A stretch of DNA of 64,000 nt from Allorhodoferax sp032337135 (GTDB taxonomy: Bacteria; Pseudomonadota; Gammaproteobacteria; Burkholderiales; Burkholderiaceae_C): the NCBI RefSeq assembly GCF_032337135.1, contig NZ_JAVXZZ010000001.1, positions 1,550,001 through 1,614,000 of the forward strand, written 5' to 3'. The translations under genes were made by a program, and so were the position numbers. Under the pieces are notes generated by a model. It ran no database searches. It saw nothing but the letters and a program-made list of their open reading frames with translations, and was not told the DNA's origin. Below are positions 27,504 to 35,703 of this stretch, piece by piece; within the stretch, counting starts at the first letter, position 1, and each line of letters begins with the position of its first letter.

Positions 27504-28004
27504 TTACTTGGGCGCCTTGGGTTCGGCAAACTTGGCACCGCCAGCGTTGGCCATGTAGACCACGGCACGCGCAACCTCGAAGTCGCTCGAAGCGCCGCCA
27601 CCCTGCGGGCTCATGTTGCCCTTGCCCTTCAGCGCCGAAGTCAACAGCGCGTCAAAGCCCTTGCCGATGCGTGGGCCCCAGGCGGCGGCGTCGCCGAACT
27701 TGGGCGAACCGGCGGCGCCGGTGGCATGGCAGGCGCCACATTGGGCCTGGAACACTTGCTCGCCAGTGCGGGCTTCCTTGCGGGCCTCGGCAAAGGCGAT
27801 GCTGCCAACCTTCTGGATACGGGCCGCCACAGCGTCTTCCGCCATGGAAGCCTTGGGAACGGATGAACCGCCCGAAAGGAAAATCGACACCAGCACACCC
27901 ACGACCACCAGCGGCAACACAAAGGATGCACCCACAGAAGTCAACAGCTTCAGCGGGGGACGGGTCGATGCATGGGTGTCGTTAGAGTGCGCAGAGTGGC
28001 TCAT
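27504..28004 (-). CDS. Membrane-anchored class I cytochrome c (c5-like)
   Basis: A 166-residue protein with a short cytoplasmic tail, one membrane anchor (about residues 20-44, SVGASFVLPLVVVGVLVSIFL) and a periplasmic heme domain. Heme motif CGACH lies in FQAQCGACHATGAAGSP; the axial Met is probably in KGNMSPQGG. Resembles the c5/c550-type electron carriers of betaproteobacteria that link the bc1 complex to oxidases. The ATG at 28004 is chosen because the longer open frame runs back through the tRNA. Its 3' end faces the terminator at 27460. Confidence 0.88.
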   Translation of the reverse strand: MSHSAHSNDTHASTRPPLKLLTSVGASFVLPLVVVGVLVSIFLSGGSSVPKASMAEDAVAARIQKVGSIAFAEARKEARTGEQVFQAQCGACHATGAAGSPKFGDAAAWGPRIGKGFDALLTSALKGKGNMSPQGGGASSDFEVARAVVYMANAGGAKFAEPKAPK

Positions 28005-28141
28005 GGCTGGTACCGGGTCAGAGGGAAAGCGGCGATTATATCGACGCCCCCCCGAAAGACGACTGTCATAGAGGGGCATTGGCTTCCCACCAACCGCAGC
28101 GCACGGGAAGTGGGGTGGCCCGCGCATGCGATAATCCCGCT

Positions 28142-28158
28142 GCTGGCGCAACGCCAGC
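28142..28158. other. Perfect 7-bp hairpin just upstream of tRNA-Arg
   Basis: GCTGGCG-caa-CGCCAGC ends five bases before the first base of tRNA-Arg. In the primary transcript it would fold next to the RNase P cleavage site. A role in promoter control or 5' processing is possible but not shown. Confidence 0.45.
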
Positions 28159-28163
28159 GTCGT

Positions 28164-28239
28164 GCGACTGTAGCTCAGTGGATAGAGTATTGGCCTCCGA
28201 AGCCAAGGGTCGTGGGTTCGATCCCCGCCAGTCGCGCCA
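28164..28239 (+). tRNA. tRNA-Arg (anticodon CCG)
   Basis: A complete 76-nt cloverleaf with genomically encoded CCA. The acceptor stem pairs GCGACTG with CAGTCGC, the discriminator base is G, the D-arm starts TAGCTCAGTGG, the anticodon loop is CTCCGAA and the T-arm contains GGTTCGATCCC. The CCG anticodon reads CGG arginine codons, common in this GC-rich genome. It stands alone between cytochrome c and the truncated hemoglobin. Confidence 0.96.
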
Positions 28240-28272
28240 ATTCTTCCGAACGACACATCCCCCGCACCAACC

Positions 28273-28668
28273 ATGGAATCCACACCTGTCACTCCGTATC
28301 AGGCCTTGGGCGGTGCAGAAGGTGTGCGCCGGCTGGTGAATCGTTTCTACTCCCTGATGGACACGCTTCCCGAGGCGTATGCCGTGCGCCGACTGCACCC
28401 GCAGAGTCTGGACGACAGCGCCACCAAGCTGTACGAATTCCTGTCCGGCTGGTTTGGCGGGCCGTCGCTGTACATCGAAAAGCGCGGTCACCCGCGTCTG
28501 CGCATGCGCCACTTGCCCTACACGGTGGGCCCGCGGGAGCGTGACGAATGGATGCTGTGCATGCGCCAGGCCCTGACCGAACAAGTTTCAGACGACAGTT
28601 TGCGTGCCGGGCTGGAGCAGGTGTTCCAGCAGATGGCCGACCACATGGTCAATACCGAAGGCGCCTAG
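28273..28668 (+). CDS. Group II truncated hemoglobin
   Basis: A 131-residue 2-on-2 globin. The pattern PYQALGGAEGVRRLVNRFYSLMD begins the fold, LSGWFGGPSLYIEKRGHPRLRMRHLPY (in two parts) holds the proximal region with the His of RGHPRLRMRH, and GPRERDEWMLCMRQAL is the group II hallmark with its distal-pocket Trp. Such globins bind O2 or NO and are linked to peroxide and nitrosative defence. The stop shares three bases with the stop of the convergent EamA gene. It starts 34 bp after tRNA-Arg. Confidence 0.9.
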   Translation: MESTPVTPYQALGGAEGVRRLVNRFYSLMDTLPEAYAVRRLHPQSLDDSATKLYEFLSGWFGGPSLYIEKRGHPRLRMRHLPYTVGPRERDEWMLCMRQALTEQVSDDSLRAGLEQVFQQMADHMVNTEGA

Positions 28669-29522
28669 TGGTGGTGCGCTGCTGTCAGTGAGCTGCCCAC
28701 TGCAGCGGCCATGATGCAGCCAATGGCCGCCCACTGCAGCACACTCAGCTGCTCATGCAGCAGCAGCAAACCCAGCAGGGCGGCCACGGCAGGCTCCAGG
28801 CTGATCAGGATCCCGAACACGGCCTGCGGTAGCCGCTTGAGGGCCACCATCTCCAGCGAGATCGGGATGGCGCTCGATACCAGCGCCACACCCAGCGCAA
28901 ACAGCAGCACCGCGGGCGAAAACAGGGCAGTACCGGCATGGACCAGTCCGACCGGAAATACCACCAACGCCGCACAGCTCAAGCCCAGCGACACCGACAG
29001 CCCCGTAGGCAGGTGCCCCACGCGTTTGCCGAACACGATGTACAGCGCCCAGCTCAGGGCCGCAGCCAGGGCATAGCCCACCCCCACCGGATCCAGTGCA
29101 TCGGCGCCTGCCTGCCATGGCAGCAACAGTCCGAGGCCGGTGACGGCCAGCAGAAGCCAGACAAAGTCCACCGGGCGGCGCGATCCCCACATGGCAACGG
29201 CCAGCGGACCCGAAAACTCGATGGCCACGGCCAGACCAAACGGAATGGTGCGGATGGACATATAGAACAGCAGGTTCATCAGGCCCAGCGCCACACCGTA
29301 GCGCAGGATGAATCCGAGGTCCTCGCGCGCGATCCGGTAGCGCCAAGGGCGAAAGAACAGCACCATGAGCAGCGCGGAAAAGCCGACACGCAGGGCCGTG
29401 GTGCCTTGGGCACCGATGACCGGAAAGAGTTGTTTGGCAAACGAGGTGCCCAAGCCCAGCGCGGTTACTGAACCCAGCACGGCCAGCAGTGGCACCAGCC
29501 GTGCCCAGGGAGAAAAAGTCAT
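28665..29522 (-). CDS. EamA/RhtA-type DMT-superfamily exporter
   Basis: A 285-residue inner-membrane protein with about ten helices in two EamA repeats. The N-terminal half has GLGTSFAKQLFPVIGAQGTTALRV and the second VGYALAAALSWALYIVFGKRVG, followed by the conserved VSSAIPISLEMVALKRLP and SLEPAVAALLGLLLLHEQL (each a landmark). RhtA of E. coli exports threonine and homoserine, and this protein is close to that subgroup by eye. The ATG at 29522 gives the usual length; an open frame continues upstream without a ribosome site. Confidence 0.88.
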   Translation of the reverse strand: MTFSPWARLVPLLAVLGSVTALGLGTSFAKQLFPVIGAQGTTALRVGFSALLMVLFFRPWRYRIAREDLGFILRYGVALGLMNLLFYMSIRTIPFGLAVAIEFSGPLAVAMWGSRRPVDFVWLLLAVTGLGLLLPWQAGADALDPVGVGYALAAALSWALYIVFGKRVGHLPTGLSVSLGLSCAALVVFPVGLVHAGTALFSPAVLLFALGVALVSSAIPISLEMVALKRLPQAVFGILISLEPAVAALLGLLLLHEQLSVLQWAAIGCIMAAAVGSSLTAAHHH

Positions 29523-29658
29523 GCCGGTATTGTCGCGTGCCTGCGCGCTCGCTCCGGTGCCATTGGACCGCAGGACATGCGGGTGGCTGATACCCCCGCA
29601 GCCTGCCACTGTGGTTAGACTAGCGCACACAGGCCTCTGCCGCTGACTCCAACGATCC

Positions 29659-29675
29659 GCTATGTATTTTGTAGC
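29659..29675. repeat. Copy of the dispersed 17-bp palindrome, reverse orientation
   Basis: GCTATGTATTTTGTAGC (arms GCTA/TAGC) lies in the 219-bp gap between the EamA and RidA genes and is followed by TGCTTGCGCA. The T-tract marks it as inverted relative to the other copies. Nothing else stands out in the gap besides the RidA ribosome site. Confidence 0.6.
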
Positions 29676-29741
29676 TGCTTGCGCAGTATTTTTGCGGGCT
29701 GGGGGCCAAAAACACCAGAAACTTCTTCGAAGGAGCCCCCC

Positions 29742-30200
29742 ATGAGCGTTTACGACAAACTATCGCAACTCGGAATCACCCTGCCGCCCGTGGCGGTGCC
29801 TGCTGCGGCCTACGTGCCTTTTGTGCAGACCGGTAACCTGGTGTTCCTCTCTGGCCATATCGCCAAGAAGGATGGCAAGCCCTGGGTTGGCCAGTTGGGC
29901 AAGAACATGCAGACTGAGGAAGGAAAAGCCGCGGCGCGTGCCATCGCCATCGACCTGATGGGTACGCTGCACGCCGCGGTGGGTGACCTCAACCGCGTCA
30001 AGCGCATCGTCAAGCTGATGTCGCTGGTGAATTCCACCGGCGATTTCACCGAGCAGCACCTGGTGACCAACGGCGCCAGCGAGTTGCTTGGTGAGGTCTT
30101 TGGTGCCCAGGTGGGCGCCCATGCACGCAGCGCCTTCGGCGTGGCCCAGAACCCCCTGGGGGCTTGCGTCGAGATCGAGCTGATCGCCGAAGTCGCCTGA
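29742..30200 (+). CDS. RidA-family protein (YjgF/YER057c/UK114)
   Basis: A 152-residue member of the branch with a longer N-terminus (GITLPPVAVPAAAYVPFVQTGNLVFLSGH). RidA proteins form trimers that hydrolyse reactive enamine/imine intermediates. The conserved arginine of the catalytic class should lie near ARSAFGVAQNPLGACVEIELIA (two parts), and R in HARSAFG fits. GAAGGAGCCCCCC precedes the ATG at 29742. It faces the end of the GAF-Fis regulator gene. Confidence 0.9.
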   Translation: MSVYDKLSQLGITLPPVAVPAAAYVPFVQTGNLVFLSGHIAKKDGKPWVGQLGKNMQTEEGKAAARAIAIDLMGTLHAAVGDLNRVKRIVKLMSLVNSTGDFTEQHLVTNGASELLGEVFGAQVGAHARSAFGVAQNPLGACVEIELIAEVA

Positions 30201-30213
30201 GGGCGGTAACCGG

Positions 30214-31365
30214 TCAGTGCTCGCCGCCGGGACGGCGGCCGAGCTTGCGGTACAGCGTGGCGCGGCTGATGCCCAGCGCCTGCGCAGCCTGCGCCACGTT
30301 GCCGCGCGCCGCATCGATCGCCTTGCGGATCAGGGCCGACTCCACGGCCTTGAGCGGTGCACCGGCGGCCAGGTCGGACGCGCGCCGCCGGTCTGCCGGG
30401 GCTTGGCTGGCGCACAGCGCAAGCACCTGCACACACAGTCCGCTCCACAGTGGCACCTCGAAGGCACTGCGCCGCCGCGCGGCGGCGTCGAACAGCACCT
30501 GTACCTCCACACCCAGCACATCACCGATGGGCAGCCGCCCTGCGGCAGCCCCCAGCAGCATGGGCAGCATCTGGCGCGCCGCATCGTTGGCGGCCACCAC
30601 GCAGCCGTCGCTGTCCAGCGCCACCAGGGCATCGCCGTCGGCGCCGATGACGCTGCCGGGCCATGCCAGCCGCAGCAGCAGGGCGTGCGGGCGTTGCAGC
30701 ACCAGTGCGCTCTCCATGCGGCGCGCCGTCTGCAGCACCAGGTGGCGCAACTCGGGGCGCTCGTGGGTGTCGATGCCGGTCACGTCCACCATGCCCACGC
30801 AGTTCCCGTCCGGTCCGAAGATGGGCGCGCCGGCGCAACTGTAGGCGGCGTTGCCTTCAAAGAAATGCTCTCCCCGGTGCAGCCACACGGGCTGGCGTTC
30901 CTGCAGTGCTGCACTGATGGCCGAGGTGCCGATGGCGGGCTCCGAGAGGTCGACCCCGACGCGCGTGATGCGCTCGGCGCGCAGGTCCGACGGATCGATG
31001 TGGCCGCTGCTGGCCAGCACGACGCCCTGGGCATCGGTCAGCAAGGCAAAGAAACGGGTGTTGGCAATGGCCCGCCCGAGCTGTTCCAGCAGGGGTGCCG
31101 CGGTGTCCAGCAAGTCATGGTTGGCTTCCTGGACGCGGCGCATCTGCGTCGGCGACACGCAGTCAAACTCGATGTTGCGGCGCGGGTCCAGTCCCATACC
31201 GAGGCAGCGGCGCCATGAGCGCTCGATCCAGGATTCCACGGGCAACGGGACATCGGCGCCGCCTTGCATCACGTGGCGCCGTGCCGCCGCAATGGCGCGC
31301 AGGCGCTCCTCCGTGCCTGCTGGGGGCAGGGCACTGGCGGGGTGGGCGGGTGCGAAATGCGCCAT
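30214..31365 (-). CDS. GAF-Fis transcriptional regulator (AcoR-like, no AAA+ domain)
   Basis: A 383-residue protein. The N-terminal half (residues ~60-220) is a GAF sensor with IERSWRRCLGMGLDPRR and ANTRFFALLTDAQGVVLASSG; a PAS-like segment follows (residues ~235-300); the C-terminus ends in a Fis-type HTH, AIDAARGNVAQAAQALGISRATLYRKLGR. The sigma-54-interacting AAA+ module (GAFTGA, Walker motifs) normally found between these parts in AcoR is absent, so it should act with sigma-70. It is divergent from the aldehyde oxidoreductase operon and is the likely activator, perhaps sensing an aldehyde or related ligand. Confidence 0.85.
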   Translation of the reverse strand: MAHFAPAHPASALPPAGTEERLRAIAAARRHVMQGGADVPLPVESWIERSWRRCLGMGLDPRRNIEFDCVSPTQMRRVQEANHDLLDTAAPLLEQLGRAIANTRFFALLTDAQGVVLASSGHIDPSDLRAERITRVGVDLSEPAIGTSAISAALQERQPVWLHRGEHFFEGNAAYSCAGAPIFGPDGNCVGMVDVTGIDTHERPELRHLVLQTARRMESALVLQRPHALLLRLAWPGSVIGADGDALVALDSDGCVVAANDAARQMLPMLLGAAAGRLPIGDVLGVEVQVLFDAAARRRSAFEVPLWSGLCVQVLALCASQAPADRRRASDLAAGAPLKAVESALIRKAIDAARGNVAQAAQALGISRATLYRKLGRRPGGEH

Positions 31366-31407
31366 GGTGGGCAGCCATTGTGCGGCTGCGCGGGTGGTTT
31401 GTGAACT

Positions 31408-31432
31408 GTCTCAAATTGAGAATTTTTGAGAC
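31408..31432. promoter_or_regulatory. Nested inverted repeats between the GAF-Fis gene and the aor operon
   Basis: GTCTCAA (31408-31414) and TTGAGAC (31426-31432) form a perfect 7-bp inverted repeat with an 11-base spacer. Inside it, TCTCAA-A-TTGAGA (31409-31421) is another perfect dyad. Three TCTCAA half sites so arranged suit a dimeric Fis-type HTH protein such as the adjacent regulator. The remaining gap (31433-31559) shows no clear sigma-54 box. Confidence 0.6.
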
Positions 31433-31559
31433 GGCAGGCCGCTTCTGCGGGTTAACCCTGAAGGCGAAAGGGGCATGAAAACCAAGAATGCCTAGGCAAA
31501 CCATTTCATAGGTCACGTGCAGGGTTCTTCGCTGCACACCCCAACCCAAGGAGACGTTC

Positions 31560-32036
31560 ATGCAGAAAACCTTGCATATCAACCCGGACAAGTGCACGGG
31601 TTGCCTGCAGTGCGAAATGGCCTGCGCCTACGAGAACCATGGCACCTTCGCCACGGCCAAGTCGCGCATTAAGGTCTTCGACTTCCACCACACCGGCAAG
31701 AAGGTGCCCTACACCTGCACCCAGTGCGACGAGGCCTGGTGCCTGCACGCCTGCCCCGTAGAGGCCATCACGGTCGACAAGGCCACTGGAGCCAAGGTGG
31801 TGAACGAAGCCACCTGCGTGGGCTGCAAGGTCTGCACCATTGCCTGCCCCTTCGGCACCATCAACTACGTGGTCGACACCGGCAAGGTACAGAAGTGCGA
31901 CCTGTGCGAAGGCTCTCCGGCCTGTGCCGATGCCTGCCCCACCGGCGCGATCACCTTCATCGATGCCAACTGGACCGGCCTTTCCAAGATGGAACAGTGG
32001 GCCGACAAGCTGGGCAACCAAACTTCCGCGTCTTAA
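31560..32036 (+). CDS. aorA: Aldehyde oxidoreductase 4Fe-4S ferredoxin subunit
   Basis: A 158-residue polyferredoxin of the HycB/DmsB type. Four cysteine groups can be read: CTGCLQCEMAC, CTQCDEAWCLHACP, CVGCKVCTIACP and CDLCEGSPACADACP, enough for four 4Fe-4S clusters. It would carry electrons between the W subunit and the FAD subunit. It is the first gene of the aor operon, with AAGGAGACGTTC before the ATG. The layout matches the Aromatoleum-type AOR (AorABC), whence the symbol. Confidence 0.88.
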   Translation: MQKTLHINPDKCTGCLQCEMACAYENHGTFATAKSRIKVFDFHHTGKKVPYTCTQCDEAWCLHACPVEAITVDKATGAKVVNEATCVGCKVCTIACPFGTINYVVDTGKVQKCDLCEGSPACADACPTGAITFIDANWTGLSKMEQWADKLGNQTSAS

Positions 32037-32048
32037 GGAGAAACAGTC

Positions 32049-33905
32049 ATGACATGGGCAGGAAAAATTCTCCGCGTCAACCTCAGCAAGGGTACCGTCA
32101 CCAGCGAGCCCTTGAACATGCAGTGGGCGCGCGACTACATCGGTTCGCGCGGTCTGGGCACCAAGTACTTCACCAATGAAGTGGACGCCAAGGTCGACCC
32201 GCTGAGTGCGGACAACAAGATCATCTGGGCCACCGGCCCACTCACCGGCACCATGGCATCCACCGGCGGGCGCTACACCGTCATCACCAAGGGGCCGCTC
32301 ACCGGCGCCATTGCCTGCTCCAACTCGGGCGGCTACTGGGGCGCCGAGTTCAAGATGGCCGGCTGGGACATGATCATTTTTGAGGGCAAGTCGCCCAAAC
32401 CGGTGTACCTGTACGTCAACGACGACGTGGCGGAGCTGCGCGACGCCGGCCACCTGTGGGGCCAGAGCGTGTGGAACACCGAGGCTACGTTGAAGAAGGA
32501 ACTGCAGGACCCGCTCACGCGCATATCCAGCATCGGCAAGGCCGGTGAAAACGGTGTGCTCTACGCCGCCGTGGTGAATGACCTGCACCGCGCCGCCGGG
32601 CGCTCGGGCGTGGGCACGGTGATGGGCAGCAAGAACCTCAAGGCCATTGCCGTGCGCGGCACCAAGGGCGTGGGCAACATCCGCGACCCCAAGGCCTTCT
32701 TCGAAGCCGTCAAGGTCAGCAAGAAGGTGCTGGCGGACAACGCCGTCACCGGCACCGGCCTGCCCGCCATGGGTACCCAGGTGCTCATGAGCGTCATCAA
32801 CGAGGTGGGTGGTTTGCCGACCCGCAACCACCAGGATTCGCAATTCGAGGGTGCCAAGGACATTGGTGCGGAGGCCATGGCCAAGCCGAGGGAGACCGAT
32901 GGCAAGAAGCACCTGGTGACCAACCAGGCCTGCTTCGGCTGCACCATTGCCTGCGGGCGCATCAGCAAGATGGACGAAACCCACTTCACCATCGAGACCA
33001 AGCCCCAGTACCGCGGTGCCAACGGCGGCCTGGAATACGAAGCGGCCTGGGCGCTGGGTGCGGCCAATGGCGTGAACGACCTGGAGTGCCTGCAGTACGC
33101 CAACCTGCTCTGCAACGAGGAAGGCATCGACCCCATCAGCTTCGGCGCAACCATCGGCGCGGTCATGGAGCTGTACGAAATGGGTGTGCTCACCAAGGAA
33201 CAGGTCGGCATCGAAGCCAACTTCGGCTCGGCCCGCGCGCTGGCCTTCCTGGCCGAGGAAACCGTGAACGGCCGCGGCTTTGGCAAGGAAATCGGCCAGG
33301 GCTCCAAGCGCCTGACCGCCAAGTACGGCCACCCCGAGCTGAGCATGAGCTCCAAGGGCCAGGAGTTTCCGGCCTACGACGGCCGCGCCATCCAGGGCAT
33401 CGGCCTGGCCTATGCCACCTCCAACCGTGGTGGCTGCCATCTGCGCGGCTATACCATCGCCTCCGAAGTGCTGGGCATTCCCGTCAAGACCGATCCGCTG
33501 GAACACGAAGGCAAGCCCGAGCTGGTGAAGGCCTTCCAGGACGCGACCGCTGCCTTCGACTCGTCGGGCCTGTGCATCTTCACCACCTTCGCCTGGGGCC
33601 TGCAGGACCTGGCACCGCAGATGCAGGGCGCCTGCAATGAGGAATACACGGTCGAAGAGCTGGCCAAGATCGGCGAGCGCATCTGGAACATGGAGCGCGA
33701 GTTCAACAACCGCGCCGGGTTCACGTCCAAGGACGACAGCCTGCCCAAGCGCCTGACCGACGCCAGCGTGGGCGCCGTGAAGACCGGCCCGGCCAAGGGC
33801 AAGGTCAACATGCTGGCCGAGATGCTGCCCAAGTACTACGCCGTGCGCGGCTGGGATGCCGAAGGCCGCCCCACGGCGGAAACCAAGGCACGTTTGGGCC
33901 TTTAA
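32049..33905 (+). CDS. aorB: Tungsten-dependent aldehyde:ferredoxin oxidoreductase, catalytic subunit
   Basis: A 618-residue AOR-family enzyme. It oxidises aldehydes to acids (and may reduce acids in reverse) using a bis-tungstopterin and one 4Fe-4S cluster. The N-terminal domain has GKILRVNLSKGTVTSEPL and IGSRGLGTKYF; the cluster ligands are Cys295, Cys298 and Cys302 in ACFGCTIACGR and Cys509 in SSGLCIFTTF, matching the spacing known from Pyrococcus AOR. DLECLQYANLLCNEEGID is also typical. It is 12 bp after aorA. A Tup-type tungstate transporter 6 kb downstream supports W as the metal. Confidence 0.93.
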   Translation: MTWAGKILRVNLSKGTVTSEPLNMQWARDYIGSRGLGTKYFTNEVDAKVDPLSADNKIIWATGPLTGTMASTGGRYTVITKGPLTGAIACSNSGGYWGAEFKMAGWDMIIFEGKSPKPVYLYVNDDVAELRDAGHLWGQSVWNTEATLKKELQDPLTRISSIGKAGENGVLYAAVVNDLHRAAGRSGVGTVMGSKNLKAIAVRGTKGVGNIRDPKAFFEAVKVSKKVLADNAVTGTGLPAMGTQVLMSVINEVGGLPTRNHQDSQFEGAKDIGAEAMAKPRETDGKKHLVTNQACFGCTIACGRISKMDETHFTIETKPQYRGANGGLEYEAAWALGAANGVNDLECLQYANLLCNEEGIDPISFGATIGAVMELYEMGVLTKEQVGIEANFGSARALAFLAEETVNGRGFGKEIGQGSKRLTAKYGHPELSMSSKGQEFPAYDGRAIQGIGLAYATSNRGGCHLRGYTIASEVLGIPVKTDPLEHEGKPELVKAFQDATAAFDSSGLCIFTTFAWGLQDLAPQMQGACNEEYTVEELAKIGERIWNMEREFNNRAGFTSKDDSLPKRLTDASVGAVKTGPAKGKVNMLAEMLPKYYAVRGWDAEGRPTAETKARLGL

Positions 33906-33978
33906 GCCTTAGGTCGCAACAGGGTTGCGCGGGCTCCTGCACAGAGCCCCCGCAACCCTTTCTTTTGGAGACATTGCC

Positions 33979-35274
33979 ATGACGCACCACCTCATCCTGG
34001 GCGCCGGCCCCGCCGGCGTCATCGCCGCAGAGACCCTGCGCAAGCACGCCCCTCTTGATGCCATCACCATCGTCGGCGACGAGCCCGAACCGCCGTACTC
34101 GCGCATGGCCATTCCCTACCTGCTCACGGGCAATATCGGTGAAAGCGGTACCTATCTGCGCAAGAGCGCCACCCACTATGAGAATTTGGGCATAAAACAG
34201 GTGCGAGCCGAGGTGGTATCAGTGCAGACAGCTACCAAAACCGTAGCGCTTGCGGGCGGGCAGACGCTGAGCTACGACACCCTGCTGGTCGCCACCGGCT
34301 CCCACCCCGTGCATCCCCCGATTCCCGGCATAGACAGCCAAGGCGTGCACACCTGCTGGACGCTGGAGGACGCCCGTGCGATTGCCAGCTTGGCCACGAA
34401 AGGTGCGCGCGTGCTGCAGCTGGGTGCGGGCTTCATCGGCTGCATCATCATGGAAGCGCTGGCAGCGCGCGGCGTCCAGCTCACGGTGGTCGAGATGGGC
34501 GACCGCATGGTGCCGCGCATGATGGGCCCCACGGCCGGCGGCATGATCCGCGACTGGGTCAGTGCCAAGGGTGTGCAAGTATTCACCTCGACCAAGGTCG
34601 AAAGCGTCGCACCGGGCAAGCCTTTGCAGGTGAAGCTCTCCAATGGCCAGACGCTGGAGGCCGATCTGGTCATCAGCGCCGCCGGGGTGCGCCCGGCCAT
34701 CGGCTACCTCCAGGACTCCGGCATTTCCTGCCTGCTGGGCGTGCTCACCGACGAGCACCTGCAGACCAACGTGCCCGGCGTGTTTGCTGCGGGTGACTGC
34801 GCCGAAGCCTTCGACAAGGTCAGCGGGAAGACCATCGTCAGCGCCATCCAGCCCAATGCCGCCGAGCAGGCGCGCGTGGCCGCGCTCAACATGCTAGCCC
34901 ACAGTCGTGGCCAGCCCATGGCGGCGCAGCTCAAGGGGGTCACGCAGATCAACGTGCTCGACACCCTGGGCCTCATCTCGGCCAGCTTCGGGGACTGGCA
35001 GGGGCGCCCCGGCGGCCAGCATGTGGAGCTCACCGATAAGGCGGCGCAGCGCCACCTGAGCCTGCAGTTCCAGGGCGACGTGCTGGTGGGATGCAACAGT
35101 GTGGGCTGGACCGACCACGTGGGTGTGATGCGCGGCTTGGTGGAAGGGCAGGTCCGCCTGGGTGAATGGAAAGACACGCTGCTGCAGGAGCCCACACGCC
35201 TCATGGAGGCCTACCTGGCCTGTGCGCAGGGGCAAAGCCATTGGTCGGGTGCACAGGATGCACGCCGTCGTTAG
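33979..35274 (+). CDS. aorC: FAD-dependent NAD(P)H oxidoreductase subunit of the AOR complex
   Basis: A 431-residue pyridine-nucleotide-disulfide-family protein. FAD-binding HHLILGAGPAGVIAAETL begins at residue 3; PPYSRMAIPYLLTGNI, the second nucleotide site VLQLGAGFIGCIIMEALA and the FAD ribityl site TNVPGVFAAGDCAEAF follow. No redox-active CxxxxC is present. It would couple the W enzyme to NAD+. I chose the ATG at 33979 after TTTTGGAGACATTGCC; an upstream frame exists but lacks a site. A 17-bp dispersed palindrome lies inside at 34231, and the stop codon is part of the left arm of the 35274-35433 element. Confidence 0.9.
   Translation: MTHHLILGAGPAGVIAAETLRKHAPLDAITIVGDEPEPPYSRMAIPYLLTGNIGESGTYLRKSATHYENLGIKQVRAEVVSVQTATKTVALAGGQTLSYDTLLVATGSHPVHPPIPGIDSQGVHTCWTLEDARAIASLATKGARVLQLGAGFIGCIIMEALAARGVQLTVVEMGDRMVPRMMGPTAGGMIRDWVSAKGVQVFTSTKVESVAPGKPLQVKLSNGQTLEADLVISAAGVRPAIGYLQDSGISCLLGVLTDEHLQTNVPGVFAAGDCAEAFDKVSGKTIVSAIQPNAAEQARVAALNMLAHSRGQPMAAQLKGVTQINVLDTLGLISASFGDWQGRPGGQHVELTDKAAQRHLSLQFQGDVLVGCNSVGWTDHVGVMRGLVEGQVRLGEWKDTLLQEPTRLMEAYLACAQGQSHWSGAQDARRR
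34231..34247. repeat. Copy of the dispersed 17-bp palindrome inside aorC
   Basis: GCTACCAAAACCGTAGC has perfect 5-bp arms (GCTAC/GTAGC) and is followed by GCTTGCGGG. It is within the coding sequence of the FAD subunit, in the stretch encoding ATKTVALAGGQT. Confidence 0.65.
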
Positions 35275-35433
35275 TAGAGTGAATCAATGAAATTCACTGT
35301 CACTCGTCTGCCCCTCGCCGCGCCATGCGGCGTTGCAAATGCGCGCCGGGCCTACGGGCCCGTCTGTGCTTTGCGCCTTGCCTGCCGCGCCGCTGTGCAG
35401 CCGCTTGCCGGCGATTCCACTGATTCACTCTAC
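35274..35433. repeat. 160-bp element with perfect 13-bp terminal inverted repeats inside the aor operon
   Basis: GTAGAGTGAATCA (35274-35286) and TGATTCACTCTAC (35421-35433) are perfect inverted repeats bounding a GC-rich core with further hairpins, e.g. CGGGCC-tac-GGGCCCG near 35350. The left end also has AGTGAAT-N7-ATTCACT. It separates aorC from aorD, where the rest of the operon is tightly packed. Form and size fit a miniature inverted-repeat element, but no target duplication is visible; an RNA-level structure is the alternative. Confidence 0.6.
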
Positions 35434-35444
35434 CGAGTGCACCC

Positions 35445-35699
35445 ATGCAAGTCACGCTGAAACTGTTCGCTTCACTCACCGAGTACCTGCCGCAGGAATC
35501 GAAGTACACCAACATCACCACGTTGGACCTCGACCCCGGTACGACCATATCGCAGGTGGTGGAGGCCTACAAGCTGCCACCGAAGTGGGTGCATCTGGTG
35601 CTGGTCAACGGCGTGTACGTGGCCCCGGAGAACCGGGCCACCCATGCCCTGGTGGAGGGCGATGTGCTGGCCATCTGGCCCCCGATCGCCGGGGGCTGA
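35445..35699 (+). CDS. aorD: MoaD/ThiS-family sulfur carrier protein
   Basis: An 84-residue ubiquitin-like protein ending in the functional di-glycine (WPPIAGG). QVTLKLFASLTEYLPQESK is the MoaD-like start. MoaD carries sulfur as a C-terminal thiocarboxylate to build molybdopterin, the ligand of W and Mo; a copy in the aor operon suggests a dedicated carrier for the tungsten enzyme. The partner adenylyltransferase may be the MoeB-like protein at 42366. It comes directly after the 160-bp repeat element. Confidence 0.88.
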   Translation: MQVTLKLFASLTEYLPQESKYTNITTLDLDPGTTISQVVEAYKLPPKWVHLVLVNGVYVAPENRATHALVEGDVLAIWPPIAGG

Positions 35700-35703
35700 G
35701 GAC

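Noticed and set aside
28005..28292. N-terminal extension of the cytochrome c frame
   Set aside because: It would run through tRNA-Arg on the opposite strand; the ATG at 28004 gives a normal anchor and heme domain.
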